64,000 nucleotides of DNA from Manihot esculenta (lineage: Eukaryota; Streptophyta; Magnoliopsida; Malpighiales; Euphorbiaceae). Below the pieces are notes generated by a model. The model did not search any database. It saw only the letters and a list, made by a program, of their open reading frames with translations, and was not told the origin of the DNA. Below are positions 13,067 to 25,900 of this stretch, piece after piece. The stretch's first letter is position 1; each line of letters begins with the position of its first letter. The stretch covers positions 7,944,062-8,008,061 of the forward strand of contig NC_035178.2 in NCBI RefSeq assembly GCF_001659605.2, read 5' to 3'. A program made the position numbers and the translations under genes.

Positions 13067-13399
13067 AGTACAAGGGGATTTGTTTTTTATTTTTTATTTA
13101 AAAAATCATTTATATTCAGCGGAATTGACTTGAGTGAAAAAGAATGGTGACATTTTGAGAAGGTGAGATTAGTCCTCTTGTATAAAATTGGGAAAAGGTT
13201 AATTTATGAAGCAATAATTGAAATGCGATACCTAAATTCAAATTGCCAAATAGTATTATTTAAAATAAAAAATTTTATAAAAATTTAATTCAATTCAATA
13301 TAATTTTTTCATCAATTGTTTTGGAATGAATTTTTTTTTTAATTTATAAAATTTTTATTTTTAAGCATCCCTTAACTCTGTACTATTGTCGACCCAAAA

Positions 13400-14170
13400 T
13401 TTTTGAAAGTGAACCATCACAACTGCAATGGAGAATGTCTCTCTCAAATACATTAACTTGTCCCTACACTTCTCCCTTTTGTTTGTTTTCTTTTCCCTAA
13501 AATATCAAACAATGAGAATGATCTAAAGAATTGTGAACCATCTGATTTACATTTTGGCATTCCATCTTCATCATACAATACCTTATACCTCATCAAGAAA
13601 TCGTCTAAAATAAAAACCAGACCAAGAACCAAGCACAAAAGCTAATAAGCTCAAAGAATCTCATGATATCTCAAAGTCTTCTGAAGCAAGCAAACTACAT
13701 CACCTGTTGACTAGCAGAAGACGGTGAGGAAGCTAGAACACTTATAGCTCATTGCACGTATGGAAAATCAAACTAGACCACCGAATGCACCACTGATAAT
13801 GACGAAGCTCAGCCTTTAAACACTAGGGAAATTCAAATAAACAACAGAAAAGGGAGGCAGAAAAAATCCAGAAAAGGCACAACTTCCACAAAATTTCTAC
13901 AAACCCAACATCTCTAACATTAAGAGGAATGATCAGCGCCATAGCAATTTTAGTCTGTCATAACTATGGAGGGATGTTTTTGAAGCGTTCAGACTTCAAT
14001 GCATATTCCAGCGGCCTTTAAAGTCTCAACCACCTTCACTAGAACTAAGGGCACAATTCTACCATCATTTATATTCAGATCCATTGAAAGATCTCAATAG
14101 GTGAAGCCCCATATATGCAAAAACTCACATGAAATTATACACCAAGATTAAACAAAGAAACGGCTGAGGT
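13400..14170 (-). other. Possible decayed 3' gene segment, unidentified
   Basis: Base composition is near that of transcribed plant sequence. On the minus strand a frame from about 14078 to 13993 starts MDLNINDGRIVPLVL and ends LKAAGICIEV followed by a stop. A 61-codon frame at 13453-13638 follows downstream. I do not recognise either. The segment could be the last exon and 3' untranslated part of a gene whose upstream exons are missing. No splice-joined upstream exon was found. Confidence 0.25.
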
Positions 14171-15110
14171 CAAGTCAATATTAATTTTCGATTGACACCT
14201 AATATTATAAAAGTATATTTACTATTCAACTTTAAAAGTATCTTTCTTTGCTGAGCTTCGTCTCTTGATTTTGTCGCCCTGTCGATTTCCTCTGTTCGGA
14301 ACTCTTCCCCGACCACCGAAGAGTGGGTTCTCTCCCCACCTCCCAGTGGCTTTTTTTTTCTTCTTTTGCCTTTTTTTTCCTTGGGTTTCAAAAATCAGGC
14401 AACAAAGGGAAATCTTTAGATTTGCGGTCTTCCTTGGTTGTTCTACACTTTGCTTGGTTGTTTGTGTGATGCATGCAGGGATTGGTCCAGAATCCTTTAC
14501 TTTCCTCCTGCTTGCTTGATGTGTATTTGTTTGATCGTTTCTCTCAAGACCGTCCGCTCCTCTTAGCCCAGAACTGACAATGGGCTGGTGGGTGATGGTT
14601 CGCAGAGCTTTGCCTCGGAATGCCTGATGGGATGCTGACGAGCACATTGTCCTCAACGTTGTCGGTGATGCTTCGATCTGTGGGAGTTCATCGACCTAGA
14701 TGATGGCTGTGTTTCAAAATTCTAGCATTTTCAGTGACATTCAATAGTTGTTCGGTCTCTCGATCTAGATCCGATTATTATGCAAACACATGCACTTTTT
14801 TTATCTCCATGGACGTCAGTCTGTTGATAATACGATTCGGTCATTATCGAAGGAGATACAACTATTGTTCCCTTGTCGGATGGCGGCTGGGATCTGGAAA
14901 GGGAGATGGTTGTGGAAGCTGATTCTCTGCCATCGGATCCAGGTCTTAGATAGATATAGTCTAGGACTTGTTCTGTATACCTTAATTATATGTGCGTTTC
15001 TCTTGTTGGCCAAAAAATTATTTTGACCAATAAGATAAATCTATTGGGCACATTAAACGAGAAGGCAAGATCCCACCCATTCTTTTAATAGAAAGCTTTT
15101 CTACGGGCAG
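14171..15110. other. GC-richer block, unidentified, transposon-like
   Basis: About 900 bases of balanced composition with a pyrimidine-rich start on the plus strand and many overlapping short frames, none with a recognisable domain. The abrupt composition change at both sides and lack of splice-consistent frames fit a fragment of a transposable element or of an untranslated region better than a gene. Confidence 0.3.
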
Positions 15111-15780
15111 TAAAATAAAACAAAATCACTGTTTGCCATGCAAGACATTATAGTTTGATATGTCATCACAGTATGACAGCGCAGGTCTTGATTTGTTGGT
15201 CAAAAAGAAGATTTGGGCATAAAGAGGAATAGAGTTCGCATGCCATGCTATGGCCTTCTGTCTATATATACGCGAAGGGCATAACGGGAATTTCATAAGG
15301 GCAGAATTGTAATCAACAAAAGAGTTTGACAGGTGGAGCAAGCCGGGCTGGGGCCTGGCCCTGGGAGGATAATAAAACACCAATAAGGCCTCGTGTCACT
15401 TTATCATCACCACCATCATCCATTCATGCATGTATGTGTACACATACGCATGACATGGCATGTATAGTGTTAGATGTATGGCGGTGATGTTTTGCTGCGA
15501 CGAATTGCGTGAAACTTGATGGAAAGTGAGACCGCCGTTAGTCCGCCATTGTAGGTCAATCCTTGGTATAAATCAGATTCATATAAACCTGTAGTATGTT
15601 ATAAACACAGCCATCGTCAATCCATAGAGCATAAGCAAACTAACACAATACTGACTGCTATGGGCAAATAGAAAGCACAATACCGAGCAATGCATGCATC
15701 AAAACAAGAATAGAGAAATTTTCAAGTTAAAGCACACGAAGAAGGAGAGACAAAAATTTTACAATGGTCACCAATCCGTT
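15111..15780. other. Intergenic block of mixed composition, nothing recognised
   Basis: Contains runs such as cccgg, tatatata at 15262-15270 and alternating ATG/CAT-rich sequence near 15420-15470 (catgcatgtatgtgtacacat). No supported gene, RNA gene or repeat boundary was found. Confidence 0.3.
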
Positions 15781-17220
15781 AAAATAAAAAAAAAGGGCTT
15801 TTAAAAAAAATGCTATCATCACTTTTTATTTGTATATATCATTTTATATTTAAATTTTACAAAAATAATTGACTATTATTCTAACACAACTTTAACTTAT
15901 TATTATATTTTTATAAAAATTTTAAAATATAATAATCGCTTTTATAAATAAAAAGTAATAGTTATGCCTTTACAAAATTTAAGCATTAAATAAAATATAA
16001 TTAAAAAAAATAAATATTAAACTCAATTTTTTTTCCCTATCAAATAAAATAATGAATTTTGCAGTTAAGTCCAAACCCCCTGATTTTTAAAATTTTGTGT
16101 TAAATAAAATATAATAAAAAATTATAGGTATTGAATATTTTTGACTTCTATTTTCGTCAAACTTAAAGTAAATTCAATTTATTTTTTGTTAAATAAAAAT
16201 TTGAGTTATTTAAATTCAAATGAGTTTTGAGATAATAAAATATTATTTACTTAGTTTTTGAAATTTTAAAATATTTATTATTTTTATTTAAAATATTAAA
16301 TAACATACATTTTTTTTTAAATTCTTTCAATAAATTTACGTTTTATTGCTAATAAAATTTTAATAAAAAATTGAGAATCAAATGCAAAAGGTTATATATA
16401 AGAGAAGCATGACAGTTGGAGGGTGGCCCTGAGTGGTGTAAAAAGGGAGATTTCTCTTTTTCTGCTATTCTCTACGTTTTTTTCAATGTTGAAATATATA
16501 ATTTTTGAGGTCCGATTCCATGTATCCGAATCTACCCAACTTAACTTGCAATATACAGAAAGACCAATAAAAAATACTCCTAATTAGTCTCTTTTACTCT
16601 TTATTTAGATATAAAAAAAATGGGATTAGAGATAAAACAATCTAAACTTATTTTTTCTTGATAAAATACTTATTTACATCCCTAAATTATTTAAAATTAA
16701 TAATTTCGTAACAATTTAATTGAATGAATTTTTTTTATAGCAATTTTTAAATTCCTATTTTCAAATTCAAAAGGTTAAAACTTCACATTATTTTATAAAA
16801 AATTATTTTAATGCAACGGTAAATAATTAAAAAGTTTACAAATACATTTGACAATCGCATTATTCTCCCTATGCAGATAAGTGTATGAATGAATTTAAAA
16901 TTAAATAAATATAATAAAATAAAATAAATTTATTTTTATTTTTATTTTTATTTTTTTATTTTAATTACAACATTGTGGCATTAAAAATTTATAATATCTT
17001 TAAATTAGAATTATATATTTTTTTATTATATTAGATTATAATTAGTTAAGTAAGAGATTGGTTAAAGACATTGAAGAAACTTGAAATTATTTTCTCATTT
17101 CAATAAATTTATAACCTAAAATTAGGTTTCCTTTTCAATGTTTTCAGAGCTGATGTGAGCTTCTGCTAATGAGTTCAATACTATAATGCATTTATATAAA
17201 TATAAAACTTGGAAGGCCAA
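15781..17220. other. AT-rich intergenic DNA
   Basis: AT-rich sequence without a coding frame. Its last few hundred bases form the upstream region of the small gene whose first coding exon is at 17643; a leader beginning near 17230 (gagagctagggttttc) is plausible. Confidence 0.45.
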
Positions 17221-17642
17221 CGGTGGTTACTTCAGAACCTGAGAGCTAGGGTTTTCTTTAAAAAAAAGGAAAAAAGAAGAGAAGGTGATCGAGAAGAACC
17301 GCCGTAGAAACCACCAACTCATAGTCGCATGGAGTCTAAATCAGGTCCAAGCGAGGGAATTATAGAATTATAAATCCTATTTGGCTATTACTGCGTCGCC
17401 GTTTCGAGGCAGGGACGAACGGTTAGAATTTTTGAACCTTTTCTGCTGCCATGTGTACTCTACATTTTCTTCTTCTCCTCTACCATGGCTGCCACGTTAT
17501 TATAGTGATGCCTTTGGTACAGCTGGGATCGATATCTAAATTTTTCTTTTCTTTTCCGTTATTTATTTCCATTAAATGAAACATACCCATAATTTCCTTT
17601 GGTCTTTTGAGTTTCAAATAATTTTCACAGAGAGTTTTAACA

Positions 17643-18304
17643 ATGGAATCGCCGCCACCTTCTATGCTTCAACGGCAATCGTCGATAGAAACTGAACCAA
17701 AAACACTTTTTGATGTTGATATGGAATCTGCCAGGGTATGTAAACATTAAAACTACAGCACTTTATATCTCATTTAAAACTTTCTTTCTTTTCTTTATTT
17801 CTTCTTTTGCTGGAAAAGCTTACAGTAGAATTGCATGCAGGAAGCTGCCTTGGAAGTGATTCAGACGCATACCAAGGAGGAAGCTTTAAGGATCTTTCTC
17901 GAGGTATCTTTATTTGATAGCTTAATTTCTAATACTCCAAACAACATCCAGCCACAAGATGAACGTTGAAAGGTCGTATGGATGCGGATGAATTTCTTGA
18001 GAATATGGTTTTTCATAAGTATCCCTATCAAAAGAAAATTCTTATCTACAACGAGATATCTAATCTAAACTTCAACTGAAAATTTTGAAAATTTTCCCAC
18101 TTCGTTCATTATCAACAATGCTTCAAGATGTTGACTCCAATGCATCCCATAATTTGTATTGCATTAGTGTTTCCCCAGGCGATTTCTATGGCAGTTCATG
18201 ATGTAAGGTGATTTATGTGACAGGGTTTGAGGCCAGTTAAGATTGCTGTAAAGCCGGAATGGGACCTGCAGGATTCGGATGTTGATGAATATTCTAGCCA
18301 TTGA
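17643..18304 (+). CDS. Small conserved-looking plant protein of unknown function, copy 1
   Basis: Three exons with clean GT-AG borders and phase-0 introns: 17643-17735 (31 codons), 17841-17903 (21 codons) and 18224-18304 (26 codons plus TGA), giving 78 residues. The protein starts MESPPPSMLQRQ and contains ETEPKTLFDVDMESAR, EAALEVIQTHTKEEALRIFL and EGLRPVKIAVKPEW, then an acidic tail. No signal peptide or membrane segment is seen. An acceptor at about 17630 (ttttcacag) just before the ATG suggests a leader intron. The middle part (AR.AAL.......EEAL.IF) looks helical. Exon sizes, intron phase and the EPKTL....(M/I).SAR motif are shared with the gene at 19122-19583, so the two are probably tandem paralogues. 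Function unknown. Confidence 0.65.
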
Positions 18305-19121
18305 GCATTTGCAGACTTTTTTTTTTGTGGTGTTGCTTTTCTAGTTTAGGCATTCCTTATACCGGCTTTGGCCGGGCGCTGACAGTTATCTATGATCAGT
18401 CTCTTATGTCTCTCTTGAATAATGTTGGTTAGAGAAATGCTACAAACAATCCCTTTCTCATTAATTACCATACTTTTAAACTGATAAAATGGTGACTCTT
18501 AAATAAGACTGACCCTTACTAGCATTTTTCATGTTGGTTAATAATCCAAAATAAAATTAAAAGTTCTCCGAACTTAAAAAAGCAATCAGATTAGGACAAT
18601 ACCTTAAGGTCTATTAACATGGAAATTTAACAAAGTATAGCACCTTGATGGAAACTTGTTGGTTGACATTGTGCAGGAGGCCAAATTCTGAGCAAGGTTT
18701 TCAGGTTCGAAAGCCTATTAATGCAACTAATCTGAATTCTTATCGGTTAAACCTTTCAAATTTTAAAGATACTTTAAATTTTGAAATTTAAAGATAATTC
18801 CAACTCAGTTTCTGAATAGATTGGATAAGCATAAGAGTTGGTATTATCAAAGAGAGTAATTGTTACTTGATAAATGGCCAAAACCGTTACAAAAGAGACA
18901 ACGAATGTTTGCCAAATGTAAAATTCATGGTTTCCAATGGCATGCCACATTAATTCTTGCTTCATGCTTTTTTCCTTTCTTGCTCTGCGAGTCTCTCTCT
19001 CACAAGTCACAACCATCCTATATAGACAAATAGGCATCCACCCAAAACATGTGTAGCAAGCAGAGGACACACACTCTCTTGCTTTCTTCTCTCTCTACAC
19101 AGTCCCTCTTTTTCTGAGACA

Positions 19122-19583
19122 ATGGAGACCCAACAACAGCAGCAGCCTCAGCCTAAAACCACTGATGAGAAGCTTTCCTTGGACATTGAACACTTCGAAC
19201 CCAAGACCCTCACAAGGGAGCAAATCAAAAGTGCAAGGGTATGATAATCCCATTTCTTCCCTTTCTTTTCTCTTTAATATTATCTTCACATATCTATGCG
19301 TGTCCAGGCCGCAGCTGCCCTGCAATTAGCGGCATTAAGAGAAGAAAGGAAAGCTCAGATCAAGATGGCTGTAAGTTTTTTTTGGGTGTTTGTTTATAAC
19401 ATATAGCAGCAAGAAGAGGCTTTTCTTTCCCATTCTTTAAAAATTTTAGCTTCAACCATTTCCCTCTCACTTCAAATTTGTCTTACCAATATATATATAT
19501 ATAGCTATTAGGAGATTTGATTTGGTGAGAAAATACAGGAATATTCAAGCTCAAGAAGAGGTGAAGGTGGATGTGATGTGTAG
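19122..19583 (+). CDS. Small plant protein of unknown function, copy 2
   Basis: Three exons with GT-AG borders and phase-0 introns: 19122-19238 (39 codons), 19308-19370 (21 codons) and 19539-19583 (14 codons plus TAG), giving 74 residues. It starts METQQQQQPQPK and has HFEPKTLTREQIKSAR at the end of exon 1, then AAAALQLAALREERKAQIKM (an alanine-rich, charged, probably helical middle exon) and a short tail ending GGCDV. Middle-exon length (63 bases) and the EPKTL.....I.SAR motif before the first intron match the neighbour at 17643-18304. No transmembrane or targeting signal is evident. No known domain recognised; the gene model rests on splice signals and the paralogy. Confidence 0.6.
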
Positions 19584-21500
19584 CCCTCCTCTTAGAATCT
19601 AGAGGGCTAGGTGTCTTGCAGTCCTCTCGATCCAATGGTTATCATATATGCATGTCGTTTTCTGGCATTTGAAATAAAAGACAGAACTAAATAATGGCTA
19701 TCTTTGTTTCAAGACTCCATTAGTGGGTATGTGTTCTTTCTCTGTCTCTCTTTTTCTATGTGTGTGTCTGAACTCCATGGTTGAAGATTCATCTCGATTA
19801 GGCTCCAGATGCACTTACATTTCCATCTGTAAAATGGTTTTGCATGGTTAATTTCTACTAATCTGGCATATTAAAGTATCAGCCTTGGCAGTTTTGGTCG
19901 GAAACCCATACTTGATAATATTGGAGAAATTAATTTTTACATCCAAAAATTAAACTAGAAACTATCCAGATTATCCGAACTCTCGTTAAAACTAACCTAA
20001 TCCTTCCTTAACCCAATTATTGTTAACAGAATAAAATTCGAAATTGTTTAGTATTATATATTTTAATTAATAATTATTATATAAAAAATATTTTCTATTA
20101 ATAATTTTCATTTAAAAAATTTAATATTTATAAAAATATTTAAATTTTATTTTTAAAAAAATATAAAAAAATTATAAAATTTATTGTAAAATGTATATTT
20201 TTATATTAAATTAATTATTTATATAAATAAATTCGGGTAGTTGATAATATATAAATAAAATTTGAATCCAATTCGAATATGAAATGTTATTATTTTTTTA
20301 AATCTTAATTGTCTCAAACTATAATTCTCTAAATCCCCTCTAAGTAAAGTTGTTAACCTACCATCCCTAATTAAATTAGCTATTTTTTTTTAACATTTTA
20401 TTTAAATTATTTCAAAAAATTTAATTTAAAATCAATTTAACTTGAAGATCAAGCAATTTTTAATTAAAAAAAACTAACTTCTTCATTTTTTTACTAAATA
20501 AAAAAATCTAGAAATAATTTCAAAAAATGTGAAATTGAGCTTGTTGATTTTTTTTCATCCTAAGTTAATAAAATAAGAAATTTAGCACAAAAATATTTGC
20601 TCTCTCTATCCATTAATTAATTTTTGTTTACTTACAAAATCATTATTAATAAGAGATAATTTGAATTAAATACTAATAAATGTTTTAATTTTCATTTAAA
20701 AAAATAAAGGAGAAATTATGTTGAAAATAAAATAAATTTGAGTAATAATAATCAATTTATATATTAATTATAATGTAAAAAAAGATAAGTTTGCAGTATT
20801 TTAGGACAAATAACAATGAAAAATTATATAAAAATTATGAGATGTAGGAGTATTTTTTATATTAAATTGAAACTTTTAGTTTAATTCAAATAAAAATTTA
20901 GAAATAGGTTAATTTTAATAGAAATTATGTTGAAATTTATGATTAATGTCATATATTATTAATAAATCTTAATTCAATGATATTAATTGAATTTTTTTTT
21001 TAGCATTGTATAGTTTTAAAGAAAAGAAAATATATATATAGTGAATTAGTTTGAGTTTAACACTTTTGCTGCTGATTAATTTGAGGATTTGAAAGATATT
21101 TTTAAAAATTATTTTACACTCCAAAAACTAAATCACTTTGCTGGGCCGTTCAAGCCTTCTTCTTACTATTCATTTTAGTCCATTAGCCCATTAATCATAT
21201 TGAAATTGCCACGTGCCTGTATTAATTACAGTTTTGGTCCCTAAAATTTTAAAACCCTAACAGAATGAGCCTGGTCATCCACCGTCCAAGATGCTAAGTA
21301 CCAGAGTTCTTTTTCTACCGTATTACATTGAAACGAGACTTTTTAAAAGCAATGAACACTTGTCCTTCATGCTTAAATATTGGACCCGTTTATCCATAGA
21401 CAGTAAAAAGCTGATTTCAAGGCAAACCCAATCTATCTTTTCGAATATAAAATACCATTAATCATAATATGTTAAAATAAATTTATTGATGTGTTTTTAT
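19584..21500. other. Intergenic DNA, mostly AT-rich
   Basis: The first 200 bases are probably 3' untranslated sequence of the preceding small gene. From about 19930 to 21480 the sequence is AT-rich with no supported gene. A moderately GC-rich patch at 21130-21330 has no recognisable content. Confidence 0.45.
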
Positions 21501-21802
21501 TATTTTTGAAAGAGTGGATTTCCTCAACTTAATGAGGTTACAGATGAAAAACACATCTAACACTATTCCCTCCCACCACCTTCGGGGGACATGATCATCA
21601 CCTGACTTAGAATTTTCAGTGATGCCAAATCCAAAAGAAAATACAAAGAAGATCAAAGAGAAACAAGTAAACTTTGTATCAAACACTTTCACCTCTCCTA
21701 CTAAAATTTTTCCAGCAATCAACAACTTCTGTTATCTTAATATATATGATGATGCTGTGGAGGTGATTGTGCTGCATCATGAGCACAAGTTGAGTTTGCT
21801 GT

Positions 21803-23405
21803 TTAAACTTGCTCGTCCGGCGACCCATTTGCCCAGATTTTTTTCTCTTGCTGTGGCTTTGCTGAACTCATCTCCATGGATTGAGATGTGGGTTTCTTCA
21901 CAGGTTCTTCTTCACCTTTGTTTTTGCGATAGATGAAGTATAGGATCAGTTGTATTGCCCCTAGACCACACCCAAATCCGTTGGGGATCTGCCATCATTT
22001 ACGAAAAGAAATTATCTTTCATGAGAATACTGCAAAAGTTTCTTCAAGAAATGGTGTAAAATTGAAGTTGAGGAGAAACTTACAGCGAGAAAAGGATCAC
22101 GGCCAAGTAGGCCATAGATGAACCAGCAAGTGCCGCACAAGAACACGAACAGTGACAAGAAAAATGGCATGAACTCTACACTCTTCGTTCTAATCACCAA
22201 CCTCTGCATATATGAACAACAATTTATAAATTTCTCATAGGGTAAAAAAAACAAAAAAAGAAGAGAAGAAAGTGGGAAAATGGAGGGATTTGACTTACTA
22301 TGATGGACAGAGGTGAGGCATACATAATAATGGAGAAAATGGTGGCAGCCAAGCCGCAGAAGAGCTTCCTGGTGTTGCCTTGCAGGGCAAAAAACGACAC
22401 AAAGGCCACAGTACCAAAAATGGCCAGCGCCAGCGTGAGAAGGCCTAGGATTCTGCCCTTCTCCTTCCTTGTTGCAAAGATAAGGAATATTAACACATAT
22501 ATGGTTTCGATCACCATCCCTGTCCCATTAATTGTTGATACCAGAAGATTGTCCTTGGACACAAATGGCAGACCATACCTGTCAAAATAGATAAATAAAT
22601 CAGTCATTATTACCAAAAACATAAGTGGGTGAAAGTGAAAATATTCTGGAAAAATTAGCTAAAACAGACTGCAATGGCTGCAAGAACAGAACAGGATAAA
22701 CCAAGAACACAATCCGAATCTTGAACAGTAATTTTATTCTGGGATGTTCTTGGAAAAGTTGTTCTATAGTAGGAGATGATTTTGCTTTTTGGGCCATTGG
22801 TGATTTATAAAAAGCCCATGGTATTAGCAGTGAACAACATCGTTACAATATTGCCCTCATCAAGATGGTCAAAAGACGATCAAAAGAAGCTTGAAGTAGC
22901 AAACTTTGGAGGATAGAAAGGTAAATAGCAGCAGCAAGTGGTTGAAGAAAAGAGAAACGTACCAGGCAGAGAGGAGACAATTGAGGAGAGTCATAACGTA
23001 TGGGATGCCGGAGAATTGCTCTGTGGACTTGCTTCTTATGATTCTCTTGAAAGTAAACCTGTCAAGTAATTGCAATCCATAACTTTAACTTGATTTTTCA
23101 AAAAAAAAAAGGTTATTGGATAAAGCACCATCTTCAAGAAAAAAAGAAAAAATTCAGTATAAACAATGGCAGTAAGATCAGAAGTTGAAAAGAAAAAACA
23201 AGAAGAATCAGAAACAGAGAAATGGAGAAGCTCTTTACGTTGGAGACAAGAAGAGGAACAAAGCAGCGGCATTTCCTGTGACAGAACACAAAGCAAGAGA
23301 AAAACCATTAACACCAAGATCAAGAAAGAAGTACAGAAGAAGAAGAAGAAGAAGCAAATTGAAATACCCACCAAAAACACCAAACAAGAAATGAAGAACA
23401 TCCAT
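21803..23405 (-). CDS. SWEET1: SWEET1-type bidirectional sugar transporter
   Basis: SWEET proteins are seven-helix uniporters built from two MtN3/saliva triple-helix bundles; clade I SWEET1 members move hexoses across the plasma membrane. Six exons were resolved on the minus strand: 23405-23372, 23275-23239, 23058-22963, 22578-22299, 22203-22084 and 21988-21803, totalling 250 codons, the usual length. All borders are GT-AG and frames join exactly. Hallmarks: FGVFGN at the N-terminus, [46 protein letters not shown] in MtN3 unit 1, and [42 protein letters not shown] and [18 protein letters not shown] in unit 2. The paired Pro, Trp and Asn positions of the transport path are present. The hydrophilic, Lys/Glu-rich tail ends SPDEQV. 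Resemblance to Arabidopsis SWEET1 is strong; a clade I paralogue (SWEET2/3) is less likely. Confidence 0.93.
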
Positions 23406-23550
23406 TTTCAGCAAGATTGAAAGAAATAACCTTCAAAAGAAAAGAGAAGGCAAAGACAAGAAACAAATAGTTTCAAGAAGAATCAAACTGAAAGTTCAGA
23501 GGTTGGTTCACAAATGTCAATGCGATGAGTGGAAGAGGGAAGTGGCAATG

Positions 23551-23560
23551 GATTATATAG
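23551..23560 (-). promoter_or_regulatory. Probable TATA box of the SWEET1-type gene
   Basis: On the minus strand the sequence ctctatataatcc lies about 150 bases upstream of the start codon. This fits a plant core promoter with a leader of roughly 110-120 bases. No transcription data were available to confirm it. Confidence 0.45.
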
Positions 23561-23699
23561 AGAAGGAAACAAATAACAGCGAGGTTTAAATTTCCTTGTT
23601 TTCAAGTTGCTTTGGTAATTCGAGCGATGTCTATGAACAGTGGGCTAACAGTAACTCACAGGGAATGGGCGCTGCACCTTGAGGAAAAAGATTAGGCGG

Positions 23700-25900
23700 T
23701 CTATGTAGATTTATAGCGTAAAATAATAATAAAATTTATATAAAATTTCTATATATTTATATTATAAATTTATACAAACTAATAATTAAAAATTTTAATT
23801 TTTATTTATTAAAAATTCTCAATTTTAGAATTTAAAACTATTTATATAAAATTTATACATATTCTAATTTATAATATTTTGAAATTATTTGTAAATTTCT
23901 TTGAGGTTGTTCAAAAGTTGAGATGAATTAAAAGATCTAGTATACCTAAGTCCAACTCCACCACAATTAAAAAAAAAAAAAAAAAAAAAACTTTCCTGAT
24001 ATTCTTGATTTAGATTTTATTATTAATTATTTATTTATTTTTAAAAATAATTGTGAGAATTGTAATATTTGTGAAAGGAATGACATATTTCAAATTTTAC
24101 ATTTATAGTTAATAAAGTTAAAAATTTCTTACCCTAAGATTATAAAGTCTCCTATTTGAATTTCAGTAAACAGTAAATTAATAAAAAAATTGATTAATTT
24201 ATAAAAAAAGTTACTTCACTTCAGATCTACTTTTTGAAAGGAAACTTTTAAAGGTTATAAATTTTTTAAAACAATTTTCTGAAATATGATAAATAGAAAT
24301 TAATGTTAATCAGAAATTACTATAAATGGAAAAAGAGGGAAGAAAAGTCCTAATTAGAAACTATGAGATAAGGAAGTTAAAGGTAGCAGAGATAAGCCTC
24401 TCTCATGTGCTGTTGAATTAGAAAAAAAAACTATCACGCAATAATTGAGATCCAACTTAGAACTGCCTCACCATTTTTACCTCCTTTACAAATATGGTAA
24501 TTCAATGCCAACTTTATATATGAATGATTCGTATTAAAAGTTTTTTTATAAATATTTATTGCGATAAATACTTATAAATAATAAAAAATATAAAATTTAA
24601 TATAATTCTATGTAAATTTATTTTATAATAATTTATTAATAAAAAAATAATTTTAACCACTAATTTTTTTTTCTCTCAAATAGTCATTTATATTAATTAA
24701 TTACTTACGCTGTGACTTTAATGCATGCGACTCTCAAATTTTTCTCTTTGGTAGTTAAATATATAAATTTAAATAAACATTTAAAACAGAATTTCAAATA
24801 ATTTTTTTTAAATTTAAAATTATTTAAATAAAATAGAGATTTATTATTTAGTTTCTACCTATTATCATTATTAATAAATCAATTTTTATATTTTTAAAAA
24901 TTTATTAAATCATTTTTATCTTTTTTTATATCAATAAAATAATTTTTTTTTTCATTAAAAATAGATGAATAATAATAAAAAAATTTTAATATCTAATTTT
25001 AGTCGAGTAACTCATTTCTTCCTTTTTTTTTCTTCGTTTTTGGATAACTCAATTTCTCTTTCTTCTTCATGGTTAACTCAATTTTTAAAAGTACTTTTTA
25101 ATCGATAATCTAACTTTTCTTTTTTTTTTTTCTATAATAATTTAATTTTAAAAAATAAAGAAATTTAATTTTTTATTATATATTTAACTGTAAAAATAAA
25201 TGAAATTAAATAAAAAATTATTTGTTAATAAAAAAATAAAAATATTTTAATAAATTTTTAAAAATATATGAAATAACTTATTAATAATAGTAGTATCTAA
25301 AAATAAAATAATAAATTTATGTAAATAAAACTCTAATAATAATATACTATTTATTTTATTTTGAACTATTAATTTGAGTCGAATCGAAATTTCAACAATA
25401 TGTTAAAAGTTTTGATTTAGTAAATGCCATCCCCTATAACATATTATTAATTTAATCTATATAAGATTTTCATATTCAAATTATCAATAATTTGTGAATT
25501 TTTGAATCAGAGTCATTATGTAATACGAAACTAAATCACTCTCTTATATGCCCCAATTCAAAGTATTAAGGCAAATTATATAATCAGCAAAAATATGTCA
25601 TGTCACATAGTGACATATTGAGGTGAGACTTTCTACTTACGATACGTGAAAAAAAAATATTTAATTAGTTCGTAATTATTTGTATGTTATTGATATATTC
25701 TAATTATAAATATTTTAGTTTTATAAGTTAAATATATCGTCTTATTCATATCATGTGATATCTAAAAATACTGAATAATTGCTCCTTTCATTATATTTTA
25801 AGGCGAAGTTATTACAAAATACCCTTTTCATGAATAATATTAAAATTAATTATTGATAATTTAAAATTCATAAAAAAATAAAATTTTTGGGTATGAGTAA
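23700..25900. other. AT-rich intergenic DNA
   Basis: Lies upstream of the SWEET1-type promoter. AT-rich, with an A run at about 23969-23990 and the foldback MITE at 24835-25322. No gene was recognised. Confidence 0.5.
24835..25322. mobile_element. AT-rich foldback MITE, copy 2
   Basis: The left arm from agagatttattatttagttt at 24835 and the right arm ending near ataataaatttatg at 25322 are imperfect inverted repeats over roughly 100 bases. Both carry the block ATTATTAATAAAT..ATTTTTATATTTTTAAAAATTTATTAAA. The arms also match those of the element at 3306-3596. The centre holds pyrimidine-rich, noncoding sequence. It is a non-autonomous element of the same family with a longer centre. Confidence 0.55.

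Noticed and set aside
14222..14656. 144-codon minus-strand frame as a possible gene
   Set aside because: Low-complexity Lys/Arg/Glu content, no domain, no splice partners, and an equally open frame on the other strand.
22300..22590. 96-codon plus-strand frame
   Set aside because: Antisense shadow of the main SWEET exon 4.
23166..23420. Plus-strand Lys/Glu-rich frames
   Set aside because: They run antisense to the first exons and introns of the SWEET1-type gene, whose splice model is unambiguous.
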